From Dentipellis sp. KUC8613 (Eukaryota > Basidiomycota > Agaricomycetes > Russulales > Hericiaceae): a DNA stretch of 64,000 nucleotides. The position numbers were made by a program, and so were the translations under genes. The stretch covers positions 730,396 to 794,395 of the forward strand of contig NSJX01000002.1 of the NCBI GenBank assembly GCA_002286715.1, in the 5' to 3' direction. The notes below the pieces were generated by a model that saw only the letters and a list, made by a program, of their open reading frames with translations, was not told the DNA's origin and searched no databases. Positions 47,171-58,471 of this stretch are shown here, in pieces (position 1 is the first letter of the stretch; every line of letters starts with the position of its first letter).

Positions 47171-49053
47171 ATGGATTGTGAGTCTTCCTTATGCGTCCTC
47201 GCGGCGCGTACTTGTCGTCGACGCGTCGTGCGGGGCGTTATCGTATGCCGTACTCATCCTCCCTTGTTCTCAGCCAAGATAGCGCATCTCGACACCTACT
47301 CTCGCCCTGTCACGTCTTCCAGTCGCCGCTCCTCCACCCAACTCGATCCTGCGGGCGAGGATACTTCTCTCTTGGAGTCGTCAGCCGGCTCGCCATACTC
47401 CGCAGCAAAATCCCCGGGCACGCCAGCGGAGCCGAGCAGTAGCAGTGCTGTGTCTCCTGAGCAAGAGACAGACGCTGCTCCCGAGCCCTCGAAGAGACGA
47501 CGTTCGAGTAAAGGGGCGAATGGCGAGCGGGAGAAGCGCAAGCGTTCCAGGGTGACCCCGGAGCAGCTCATCCACCTCGAGCGCATCTTCACCACAGACC
47601 GAAGTCCAACGGCGGCCCGTCGGAAGGAGATCAGTGACATGCTGGGCATGCAAGAACGCCAGACGCAGATTTGGTTTCAGAACAGGTACAGTCCCCACCG
47701 TCCTCTGCGGGCTCTCACCTTGATTGACGTGCGTGTGTCACCCCGCCCAGGCGTGCCAAAGCCAAACTCCTAGACGGCAAAACCAAGACCCAAACGGCTG
47801 ATACGCCACCAAACTCACCCCCTGAGTTGTCTCCGGGCTTTGAGGTGGACTTGCACAACCTTCTACATGAGGACGAACGTAAGTGCCATGATCGATTCCG
47901 TGACAAACGACGTTTTGGGCTGATGCACATGATAACAGCCGTCATGATCATTCCTTGTAGTGATCTCAGCATCGGCACTTGGCGGCGAATGGCAACTACC
48001 GTGGGCAAGCATGATCTAGTCGCGTACGTCTGCGAACCACGGCAGTGCTTGACCTGGTTCATCCATTCTTCGGGCTACGGGTTCAAAATGGAAATCCCTT
48101 TCAGTACTATTACTGATACGGAGTTCAGAAACGCGGCGCCCGGACAGGGCCTGGCCACCTTCCTGCTCTCACAGCCGCCGATATTCTACTTGGAAGAAAT
48201 TGCTTCGCCTATGCCCGACGGCGCAGTTAGGCGGACGTGGAAGCGCTGCGCTGACTGGACAGAGGGGATGCAGGCCTCCAAGATTCTGCGCCATGAGCTG
48301 ATAGGCTCCGCTGTGCAGCTCGCGCATGTTCTTCGGAACTTTAACTCGAGCACTTCTAGCGCCGATATTCAACTCCACCCCCCGGCCTACAACATGCGTA
48401 GAGAGTCCCCGTCGGTGGAGCTTACGCCGATGTCTGCGCCTGGCGATATCTCGCGGGAACCGGGGTACGGCCATCATTACGAGGACCCACTCCTGGATTC
48501 ACCGCAGCACATGCTTATGCACTCACGCAAGCGCTCGTTCAACGGCAATCCCCTCATCCTCACTCCTCAGTCGATGGACAATGGGGAGTATCCTGGACTG
48601 CCGTACGGTGCCTCTAACAGCTCCCGCGTCCCTACCCCATCCTCCTTCCCCTTCACACCCTTGTCGACGCCTAGTACTTCTAGCTCCGCAGCACAGTACT
48701 CGGCCCCCATGTACATGGAGGTCCAAGACCCTCACCGACAACAGCCGTCGCCTCTAGGCCAGTACGGCAATGTCGCAATCTCCCAGCAACAGCGCCCAGG
48801 CTACCCTTGTCCCCAGCAGCAGTCGTACTTCCCACCCCCTCCAGCTTCGGCACCTGCTTCACACGCACGTTTTGGGTCAAGCCTGCCAGCTGGTGGGATC
48901 CCGTCGTTCCAGTCGCGCGTGACGATGGAGAGACGGGGATCCGCCATGCACATCGACTCGCTCAACCCGCCGCTAATGTTGTCCACACCACCGCCATTTA
49001 GAGACCCTGGAGACCCGTCTATACTTGGCCCCCACCACGGAGGCCAGCCCTAA
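47171..49053 (+). CDS. Homeodomain transcription factor (PHX1/GRF10/Hom2-like)
   Basis: The first coding exon is 7 nt (ATGGATT), then a 96-nt intron, giving MDSKIAHLDTYSRPVTSSSR. A typical homeodomain follows: 'KRKRSRVTPEQLIHLERIFT', 'DRSPTAARRKEISDMLGMQE' and recognition helix 'RQTQIWFQNRRAKAKLLDGK', with an intron splitting N-R|R. After an acidic spacer is a second conserved fungal module, 'PVMIIPCSDLSIGTWRRMAT' to 'CLTWFIHSSGYGFKMEIPFS' and 'ATFLLSQPPIFYLEE'. The C-terminal half is Ser/Pro/Gln-rich. Relatives with this two-module form control phosphate or starvation responses in yeasts and fruiting development in mushrooms (Hom1/Hom2 of Schizophyllum). Which of these applies is inference. 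There is a nuclear basic cluster (SKRRRSSK). Confidence 0.88.
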
Positions 49054-49681
49054 TTTATTTGTTTTGTGTCTCGACTCGCTCGTTTTGTTCTCAGCTTCCG
49101 CATTACTATCCTCATTGCATCCGGACTCTGTATACCTTCGCTCGCTGTTATCATGTCCTTTCTTCTGCCTCTGTTAAGTCGATCTGTAACGGTATATATC
49201 GTCTTCGTTCTCGATCCGTGTCATAGTTTACTCGCACGTATTTTACCCGTTACACCGACTAACTGTCCGCCAGGTAACATATTGCACTATCACCGTATTA
49301 TATCTGTGCCACAGTTACTCGCTCACTATCCTTACGTTTTGTGTGCCTTCTGTCGACTCGACGCAGACTCACGCCTGCGCTTCTTGGAGGTCCCTGGCAT
49401 TCGCAATTGCAATTGCAATTCCTCACGGAGCGCTGACTCAAAATGCATCCTGCGAATTCTCATTCGAAAAAGTACATTGAGGTCCGAGATGAGAATTTGC
49501 GATCGAGGAGTAAATTATGCGATGCCACGAGAACCACCCGCCCGAGTCGCCTATAGTCTATCTGCGATCGTGGACAAGGAGCAGCTCGACATTGCGTCAA
49601 GTCCGCCCGTCGGACCCCGTGCCCCGCATGGCGCATCACCGATGGGTGCAGGACCCCAAGGAGATGCTGATGCTGGCCCAA
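49054..49681. other. Intergenic region between convergent genes
   Basis: 628 bp between the homeodomain and TIM13 stops. T-rich at first (3' UTR-like), with aattgc direct repeats near 49400-49420. No gene is seen; plus-strand frames here are antisense to TIM13 or low complexity. Confidence 0.5.
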
Positions 49682-50219
49682 TCAGGGCTGCCCCTCGAGC
49701 GCACGCTCTTTGCTGACGCGTGCCGTGTAGGCCCGGCTCACGATGTTGACTGTAAGAGGCATGTCATTAGTTAATGCACGGAGGTTGAGGCCATGTTGAA
49801 TGTCAACTCACAGGCCTCCATGTACCTCTCAAGGCATCGAGACAAGCATGTCTGCGGATAAAGAGATGTACCATCAGGGAATATACTCGTATCACAGCAG
49901 CAAGGTACGCACCTCTTCTGAGCTTGACAGCGAGGTGGATGGTTTTGTGACGCACTTGTCGAAGCACTTGTTGTTCATCGTCTAGTGCGAGAAATGAGAC
50001 TGATCCGAGTAGCCCATGTGCAAGTAACCACGTACATTGACCAACTCCTGAGCGTTCGCCAGCGCGAGCTCGCTCCGAACGGAAGCCATGATGGCCTCCT
50101 TCCTTGCGGCGGCATCTGTGGAACGCAAGTGAGCAGGCACCTCATACAGAAGCCATAGCAGCTAGAGACCCACCTGGGGGCGGCGCAGACGAAGAGGTAG
50201 CAGATTTCAAGAAGTCCAT
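49682..50219 (-). CDS. TIM13: Mitochondrial intermembrane-space chaperone TIM13
   Basis: A small Tim chaperone that, with Tim8, carries hydrophobic precursors across the intermembrane space. Five small exons join in frame to about 93 residues: MDFLKSATSSSSAPP, 'DAAARKEAIMASVRSELALA', 'NAQELVN|TMNNKCFDKCVTK', 'PSTSLSSSEE|TCLSRCLERY' and 'MEAFNIVSRAYTARVSKERA'. The twin CX3C motifs (CFDKC and CLSRC, 20-odd residues apart) that form the two disulfides are intact. It is divergent with JJJ1, only 153 bp between starts. Exons of 24-80 nt explain why no single reading frame shows the gene. Confidence 0.92.
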
Positions 50220-50372
50220 GGTCGACGTGGTCGTGAGCGTACGCGAAGGAAAAGTTGCCGCCGACGCGGCTTCGGAGCGCGCCTCTCACGTGATACCAAT
50301 TTGCGCGTCTGCCCCGCCACAAGCCGTCCCTTGTCCTGCGCGCCCACCAGGGCAAGCAGTTTCTCTCCTACC
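50220..50372. promoter_or_regulatory. Shared TIM13/JJJ1 promoter region
   Basis: Only 153 bp lie between the two start codons, so promoter elements and leaders of both genes must be shared or overlap. Confidence 0.5.
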
Positions 50373-52609
50373 ATGGGTGCACGCGAGTCGCGAGAGCAGC
50401 AAGCCGCCGAGGGCACCGGCATCGATGACTACTACGCGCTGCTCGAGGTCGAGGAGTCGGCATCCGCGGACGAGATCAAGGTATGATCGCAACTTTTCGC
50501 CCAGACGTGCTCACGGGGCGTATGAGCGTGGCGACACCAGGACGTCTGGCGCTGATTTCGAGACCCCGTCAGCGTTCGTTCCGCCGGCTGGCACTGATAC
50601 ATCACCCGGACAAGAACCATGACGACACGGAGGGCGCGACGCAGCGGTTCGCGGCGCTGCAGCAGGCATATGAAGTGCGTCCGCTGCTCTCTTGCCTGTG
50701 CTCGCGCTGTCGGCTGACGCGGTGCTGCCCTGCCCCGCCAGGTACTCAGTGACGAACAGGTATGTGTTCGCAGTCCGGTCTAGCCGTATGCTCAGCGACT
50801 CTAAGTAGGAACGCGCGTGGTACGACTCGCACAGGGCATCACTCGTGCCCGAAGCTGATGCGGAGACGGTCTTCGAGGACATCAAGAAAGGGCACACTCC
50901 CGCACGTGCTCGAGATAGGGGCCTGAGCGTGAAGCATCTTGCACCATTCTTTAACCCGTCAATTTGGTCAGGTTTTGATGATGGAGAGAACGTACGCCGT
51001 CGAGTTCATTGCATGCAACGGGCATCATCTGATGCTGATTAATTAAATCCAGAGCTTCTTCACGATCTACCGCAATCTGTTCGACCGTCTCGCGCACGAT
51101 GAGAGGCAGTTTACGGACACGGAGTTCCCAACATTCGGGGACGCGTCGTGGACGTGGGCCGCGCCCTCGAAGGCCGAACAGATGACGGCAGCGCGGACGT
51201 TCTACAACTTCTGGCTAAATTTTGCCACAGCAAAGGAGTTTAGCTGGATGGAGCAGTGGGATGCCTCGGACGCTCCAGATCGTCGTGTGAGAAGGTGCGG
51301 GGATGTTACCTCTGTTGGCACAGATCGTTGACGAATCGTGCTGCTCAGGCTAATGGAGAAAGATAACAAGAAAGCGCGGGATGACGCGCGACGAGAATAC
51401 AACGACACCGTTAGGGTAAGTGGGATTTGCATACTGACATAATGCGTCTGGAACCTGACATGTCTGCAGTCGCTATGTCTATTCGTCCGCAAACGCGACC
51501 CGCGCTACAAAGCGCACCTAGCGCGCCAGGCCGAGCTGAACAAACCCGCATCCGCCTTGTCGAGCAAACCCGCCTCGGGCACGGCGACGCCCAAGCGCGT
51601 GCCTGCAGTCCCCACGCCCGTGACGACATTCGAGGCGCAGGAGTGGCAGAAGGTCGACGAGGGCGCGGACCTCGAGTGGGCACGTGCGGAGGGTGCGTCA
51701 GACGACGAAGAATGGGAATGCGTCGCGTGTGGGAAGAGTTTCAGGAGCGAAGCGGCCTGGGACAGCCACGAGCGCAGCAAGAAGCATCTCAAGGCTGTGG
51801 AGCAGCTTCGCCGCGAGATGGAGCTCGAGGAAGACGAGCTGAATCTCGGCGAGGAGACCGCAAAGGAGGCTCAGGCTCTCGACGAACGCCCATCAGAGGG
51901 GGCAGATGAGCCCCCTCGCGGTGCCGCTGGTGAACAGGCGGAGGTCGAGCCTCCATCGGCAACAGCGGAGGCGAAGGAAGAAGCCGACGCCACGGCTGAG
52001 GACGCGGGGCAAACGCGGCCAAAGAAGCGCAACAAAAGTAGGAAGAAGTCGCGACCGGTCTCGCCGACCCGGGGTCAAGATGACGACGAGGCGACTATTC
52101 CTGACAGCAGGCCTGCACGAGCGGTGGCCACTGCAACCGCGCCGTCGGTGACGTCGGACGGCGCTCCTGCAGGCCGTGGCGGTGAGAGCGACGCGGCGAC
52201 AGCAGATCTGGGTGCGCCTCCGGAATTGTCCAAGAGGGAGAAGCGCCGCGCCCGGGAGGCGGCGAAGAAGGCGCGGGAAGGCGAGGACAGCGCAAAGGTG
52301 CGTTCCATGCTCTGCGCCAGGCCGCAGGGCCCCGTCACCCTCTCTCCGTGCTGCCGTTTTTATTTAAATTCTCGGACTGCGATCCGTTCTCCTTATCGAT
52401 GCACATTGGTCATGGGGGCGAAAGCTAACGACCCTGGTTCCTCGTCCCGGCTTCTCTAGCAGCAACAGCGATGCAACGTGTGCATGGAGACCTTTGACAG
52501 TCGGACGAAGCTGTTTGCGCACATCAAGGACTCAGGGCATGCTCTCGGGGCGCCTGATAGCGGCGGCGAGGCTGCGGGAAAGAAGAGAGGGAAGAAGGCA
52601 AAACGGTGA
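50373..52609 (+). CDS. JJJ1: J-domain protein JJJ1/DNAJC21 (60S ribosome biogenesis)
   Basis: A cytosolic Hsp70 co-chaperone that acts with Rei1 to release Arx1 from pre-60S subunits. The J domain is at the N-terminus: '[20 protein letters not shown]', '[14 protein letters not shown]' with the HPD tripeptide, and '[15 protein letters not shown]'. Next is '[19 protein letters not shown]' and the diagnostic '[20 protein letters not shown]' with '[14 protein letters not shown]'. A charged helix precedes '[15 protein letters not shown]'. Two C2H2 fingers follow: '[20 protein letters not shown]' (KKH) and, after an acidic/basic low-complexity linker, '[20 protein letters not shown]' (SGH). The tail is basic (KKRGKKAKR). 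Domain order is that of JJJ1. Seven or so introns, two very close together around 50750-50810. Confidence 0.94.
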
Positions 52610-52895
52610 TACTGCATCACAGTAGTGATCTGAAAGTCTATCTACGTTGGGAGGGCTCCACACGGCTCGGTGGTGATCTCGGCGGCGGTAGGTGGGAGTG
52701 GTTAGCTTCGAGTGTATTCGTAGACGAGGCAGTGTAGCATATCCCAAAAAGTTGTTATTACAGAGCCAGAGCAGTAGACCTAGATACAAAGATACAGTAC
52801 AGTATACCGCTTAGCACCGTACAGCCATCGTGACTTGATGCTAAGGGTGATGATAAGCGGACCGGCGGGAACATCAGCCTGAAGCGGGGAATGGG

Positions 52896-54322
52896 CTATC
52901 CCATAAGTTGTGAAACATCCTCTGGCGGATACTTAGTTTGTGAAAAGGTGAGCAGCCTGGAATGGATAGATGAGCGTTCAGACTCGCTTGACAACAAGGA
53001 GAAACAGCCATGCGGGGTGAAGCAGTGAACTGTGAGCGTACCGTTTCAGACTTTGAATGTACTTCCGGCTGACTTCATCGTTGAGTACGTGCGCGACCTG
53101 GTCGGACGAGATCTTTTCTCGTGCGGATCGCTCGTGAATGCTGCGCGACATCAAAACATATAAGTGATCGACATCCTCACACCGCAAAAGGTAATCGGAC
53201 ACTTACCCCACCATTGTCACACCAATTGGCCAAGGCGCATTGCCGATCGATAGACGCAGGTAGGAGTCGTTTGCGCGCTGGTACTGGCGTTTTTGCATGT
53301 GGTGCACTATCTCTGCCATGCGGGCTAGCACATCGGAAGGCAGTGACTGGTGCCGGTGGAAAAGGGTGAGTCGTTTACGTTCTTGCCACCCCCAAAGTTC
53401 ACAAGACTCACCCGTGATCGCAGCAGCTTGAATAGGGGCTTGAGGTACTCAGCGGACTGCACCTGTGTTGCAGCTGCGAGTTTGCCCTGTGTCGAGCGCT
53501 TCACGGATTCTGCATTTACCCAAATCAACACACACCTCTAGCCTGCGACGAATAGAATGGAACGCACCAGGCCGTTCGGCAAGGCTCTCCTCCCACTCTT
53601 TCAATGTCCGTTTCAGTGCGTGATAGATGATGGGATACAGTTTGTCTGGGTCCGACTTGATCAAGTCAAGATCTAGCACGGCGCCGGCCTGCGCCTCCGC
53701 ATCGCCCTTCTTTTTCCCTCTGCCGGAGCTTTCGGTGGTGCGGTTGCGGTCCTTGAAGTCGCGCTCAGCGTTTTCAACGTCCTCGAGCGCCTTGCGGAAA
53801 TCGTTCTGCCCGCCGACGCGCTCGTGGCCCTTTTCTTCGATCAGCTCGAGCGCGCGCAGGCGCAGACGGCGCTCCTTGTCGGATTCACCGAAAAGGCGGA
53901 TGGGCTGGCCTTTGGCGCGCAGGCGGCGCACGGTCTCCTCATTAGAGATGTTAAATGCCGCCGCGGTCGTCGGCGCGCTTTCACCAGCACCAGGCTGGGG
54001 CGACGCGGTAGAACGCGTGACGCTAGGACGCGGAGAGTCGGTCACCGAACGAGACTGAACTCCAGCGAGATGTCAATGAGAATCATCCAGCATAGCAAAA
54101 TACACGTACTTTCATTCGTACGTCCTGCGCGCCCTGCTGCCGCTGCTGTTCCTTCTCCTTCTCCTTCTCTTGCGCAAGCCGCGCTAACTCTTCGCGCGCC
54201 TTGCGCTCTTCCTCCTCCTTCATCCGTTCGAGCTCGCCGCGACGAACATATTTGCTTGGTCTTGAAGAGCCCTCGCCGAGTGCTTTGCGCTTTGAAGCGA
54301 TTTCAGCCTTGAGAGCGTCCAT
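52896..54322 (-). CDS. PRP18: Pre-mRNA-splicing factor PRP18
   Basis: A U5-associated factor for the second splicing step. From ATG 54322: a charged helix '[20 protein letters not shown]', then Glu/Lys-rich. A PRP4/PRP18-type SFM motif follows: '[20 protein letters not shown]' and '[20 protein letters not shown]'. The C-terminal Prp18 domain spans several exons: '[20 protein letters not shown]', '[16 protein letters not shown]', '[20 protein letters not shown]', '[20 protein letters not shown]', '[20 protein letters not shown]' and, after the last intron, '[20 protein letters not shown]', the invariant end. The conserved-region loop ([16 protein letters not shown]) that contacts the active site is intact. 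It is divergent with COX12 (137 bp). Confidence 0.94.
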
Positions 54323-54459
54323 GATGGAGAGAAGAGGCGGGACGGGTCCAGCTGGTCCGGCGGAAATCTGGAGGCGGCCAGGCGGATTATGTCAGCGCAT
54401 ACCCGACACGCTCCGTCGCTCGTCTTGAACCTCCTCCCTCCTCTCCATCCTCATCCACC

Positions 54460-54995
54460 ATGTCTGAAGCTGCCGACCTCTCCAGGTAGGCCTGCCTGCA
54501 CTCTTTCTTTTATTGTCTTCTTACGCTTTATCTTTGCAGCAAATACGTCCTTCAGACCGCTGGCTTCGATGGTCGGTGACCGCGCATATCTGCCTCGTGC
54601 ACCGTTGCTCACCGTAAATTCTAGCCCGCTTCCCTTACACCAACCAGACGAGGCACTGGTGCGTTCTTATACACTTCCTTTTTTCGCCCATCACCGACCA
54701 CGCTCTTCACAGCTTCCAGTCCTACTGCGACTACTTCAAGTGCGTAGCCGCCAAGGGTGAGGACTTCGCGCCCTGCAAGCAGTTCAAGCGCGCCTACAAC
54801 TCTCTCTGCCCCAGTATGTCTTCCTGACTTCTTTTCGCGTAACTTGGCTGACACGCCTCTGTTCGCAGACGAATGGGTACGAACCATCACCCCTAAATTT
54901 CTATCGTACGTGCTGACCTGGCAAATTTGCCGCAGATCTCCAAGTGGGACGAGCAGCGCGAGAACGGCACCTTCCCCGCGTCGCTGGAGCCCTGA
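54460..54995 (+). CDS. COX12: Cytochrome c oxidase subunit 6B (COX12)
   Basis: A nuclear-encoded subunit on the intermembrane-space face of complex IV. Five short exons join to about 85 residues: 'MSEAADLSSKYVLQTAGFDA', 'RFPYTNQTRHCFQSYCDYFK', 'CVAAKGEDFAPCKQFKRAYN', 'SLCPN|EWISKWDEQRENGTF' and PASLEP. The four cysteines needed for the twin disulfides (CX9C and CX10C) are all present. Length and ending match the family. Confidence 0.94.
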
Positions 54996-55370
54996 TTGTC
55001 TGTTAGCTTGTCCAAAACTACCAGTAGAAACTGTTTGGCCCTGGACGTATCATGTCGCGTCTATCACAATTCCAGAACTGGGGTTTGCTAGGACGCTAGT
55101 AACAATTCGGAAATCGTTGCGGAACGTTGAATCATTATGTTTGCCTGCTATTTTGTGCCCAAAACCAATAAGATATTTGCCTGAAGCATATGTTCTTGTT
55201 CTGTGAGGATGGAGAATATGTTTTGAACGGAAGTGTACCATGTCCTGATTTGGCTACGAGTGGCAGATATCGCTCACTGGAGCATCCTCGCTTGGACCAA
55301 GTCTACATGCACTCATAACCTCTAACACCACAGATACCCAGGCTCGAACGAGCCGCACACACTCACGATC
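54996..55370. other. Intergenic region COX12 to AP-3 beta
   Basis: 375 bp holding the COX12 3' UTR and the AP-3 beta promoter. No gene is seen. Confidence 0.45.
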
Positions 55371-58351
55371 ATGTCTGGCCTCAACCTCAACTCTCTGACC
55401 GAAAATGCCTCGCGGCTGGGCATGCGCATCCAGGAGTCCTTCTCCGAGCACACCAGGGATCTCGCCTTCACGCGAGGCGGCGGCGCCGCGTTCTTCGACA
55501 CGACCGAAGACAAGGTGAAGAACATCCGGAAACAGCTCGACTCGAATAGCGATCGCGAGAAGCTGGAGGCCATGAAGCGCCTCATCGCGGTGAGCACCAT
55601 CCCGCCTTTGCCATCTCGACGTCTGACCCATCCCAGCCCTCTCAAACCTGCCTTCTCGCGCATTCTGCTGTCATGTCCTTGCGCGATGACACGCAAAGAT
55701 GATCTCCAAAGGACGTAACGTCTCCGAGTTCTTCGCCCAGGTCGTGAAGAACGTTGCAGTCCCCAACCTCGAAGTCCGCAAGCTCGTGTACATCTACCTC
55801 CTCCGCTACGCCGATGCCGAGCCCGACCTCGCGCTGCTCTCCATCAACACCTTTCAACGGGACTTGGCCGACAGCTCCCCGCTCATCCGCGCGATGGCGC
55901 TACGCGTCCTGTCGGGCATCCGCGTACCCAGCATCGGCAGCATCGTCGTGCTCGCAATCAAGAAGTGCGCGTCGGACGTGAGCCCGTACGTGCGCAAGGC
56001 GGCTGCGCTCGCCATCCCCAAGTGCTACAGGTGCGCATATACCCAGCCATCTAGTCACATCGAGCATGTCAACTTACTCCGATGGCAGTTTGGACACATC
56101 GCACCTTCCCTCGCTCATCCAGATCATCTCCAACCTCCTCCGCGACCGCTCCCCGCTTTCCATCGGCAGTGTCGCTGTCGCGTTTGACAGCGTGTGTCCA
56201 ACTCGGCTTGATCTTATTCATACGCATTATCGTCGGCTATGCAGGATGCTTGTAGACGTTGACGAGTGGGGCCAGGTCGACCTTCTCGAGCTACTCACCC
56301 GCTACGCACGAACGATGCTGCCGAAGCCTTCAGCTTCAGGGAAAGAAGATTCGGAAGAGGACATAGATGGCGACCTCCAGCTGCTGCTTAAGTCTGCGGA
56401 GCCGCTGTTCCAGTCCAGAAATCCTGCAGTGGGTCCATCTTAATCGTGGAATGTGTTTGGGACTGAATTTATCGTCGACAGGTGGTCCTTGCTGTGTCGA
56501 GGACATTCTACTACCTTGCATTACCGTCGGAACACACCAAGCTCGTCCATCCACTGCTTCGCCTGCTTGACACTTCAACCGAAGTGGAGCGCGTGACGCT
56601 GACTTATATCCTTACCATCGCTCGAACATCACCCGTAAGCTCACCCGCACTTTATCACACCAGACATTTTTATTGACATCGAGTCTTTATAGGACCTCTT
56701 CGCAGCGCAATACGCCCGATTCCTCGTCTGTGCCGATGACAGTTCGTTCGTGAAGGCGGAGAAAATGCACCTGCTGCAGCTCTTTGTGAACGGTGACAAC
56801 TGGCAGGCATTGCTACGCGAGTTTGTTGTAAGTCCATCTGGTGCACTCACGACACGACGGCCAGCTGACAATGCTTGCATAGGACTATGTCGACGATGTC
56901 GATGATATCTTGGTCGCTGGTGCTATTCATGCAATCGGGCATACCGCGCGGGTCGTATCCGAGGCGACTCAGCAATGTCTAAATGCTCTTCTCGCATTCA
57001 TCAAGAGTCGGCACGGTATGCAAACCCATCTTGTTCCCTCAGTATCTTCTCATCCATCTGTCAACAGACATCGTCGTAACAAACGCCGTCCTCGTCCTCA
57101 AATCGCTCGTCCAGACCCAACTGCAACAGCCCCAAGCCTTGACAGCCTCTGCCTCCACATCCACGTCCACCGCAGCCCCGCTCGCCATCATCGAGCGCAT
57201 CGCCTACCGCATCGACGAGATCCGACACCCGCAGGCCCGCGCGTGCGTCATCTGGCTCGTCGGGCAGTACGCCGCAGACGAGAACGAGAAGGGGGAGAAC
57301 GGCGCGGCCGAGGGCGTCGTGCGCTGGGCCCCTGACACCCTGCGCCGCGCGGCGAAGTCCTTCCGCGACGAGGTGAGCCCTCGCCCTCCCCGTCTCTACA
57401 CCCCCTCCCCGCTTGACTCATAATGATCGCCGCCTCCACAGACGTCAATCGTGAAGCTCCAAATCGTCACGCTCGCGGCAAAGCTGCTCGTGCTGTCCCC
57501 GGCGCACCGCACGCTCGGGCAGCTCACGCGCTACGTGTTCCAGCTCGCGCGCTACGACCGCAACTACGACGTGCGCGACCGCGCGCGCATGCTCGGCGCG
57601 CTGCTCGGCGGCGTCGCGCCGGCGCTGCGCACGGGCGCCCCCGAGGACGCGGAGCCGGAGGAGGGCGGCGTCGTGCTGCGCCGCGAGCAGGTCCGCGTCG
57701 TGCTGTTCCAGGGCAAGGCGGGTGTCGTCGAGAAGGAGGAGCGCGCAGGTGCGTCCGTCTCTCTTCCTCTCTTCCGGTCCCCCTTTCTTTCCTTCTCCCC
57801 ACTTTTCTTTTCCTTTAGAGGATCACGGCTGACACATGTGAAATGTAGAAGACGAACGCGAGCTGCTCGGCACGCTCACGCTCGTCACGGGGCACGAGAT
57901 GCACGGCGACCGCATGCTGCCCGACTGGCTCGAGCAGGGCATCGAGCCCGCGCTGCGCGACTCGGAGGAGGACGCCGCGCCGCCCGTGCACGCGCCCGTG
58001 CCGACGGCGATCGGGCACACCGCGCGCGGCGTCGGGGCCGCGGCGGCGCAGACGCCCGTCGTGCTCACGCCGGCGGGCTCGTCGGGCGTGGGCTCGCCTG
58101 TGGGGAGCGTGCCGAAGAAGGGCGCGTTTGTGGATCTGGACTCGTTTTATGCGAGTGAGGAGGAAGAGGAGGAGGAAAGTGAGGAGGGGAGTGAAGAGGA
58201 AGAGGAGGGTGAGGAGGATGGGGAAGCAGATGAGAAGGGTGCTGGGCACGAGCGAGAAGGCGAGGAAGAGGACGGGAGCGGCGATGAGGACGATGAAGAG
58301 GAAGAAGAGAGCGGTGATGAGGAGGAGCCACTACAGCCATCGCACTCATGA
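55371..58351 (+). CDS. APL6: AP-3 complex beta subunit (APL6)
   Basis: Large adaptin of AP-3, which sorts cargo from Golgi/endosome to the vacuole. The N-terminus [20 protein letters not shown] leads into a HEAT-like adaptin trunk: '[20 protein letters not shown]', '[20 protein letters not shown]', '[20 protein letters not shown]', '[20 protein letters not shown]', '[20 protein letters not shown]', '[19 protein letters not shown]', '[20 protein letters not shown]', and later '[18 protein letters not shown]'-like sequence with '[15 protein letters not shown]' visible at about 57570. About ten short introns. It ends in an extreme Glu/Asp/Ser run (residues near 58150-58350), the acidic hinge; no C-terminal ear domain follows, as in yeast APL6. 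It is convergent with CWH43 (120 bp). Confidence 0.92.
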
Positions 58352-58471
58352 GCAGTTTTCAGGTATATTACAGCGGTGTATCTATAGACAGCGTTCTCCA
58401 TACGGCTTTTACACGGACAGAGATAGATGGACGCAGCACTGTCCTACAGGGAAACGGAAGACAGAGCATTC

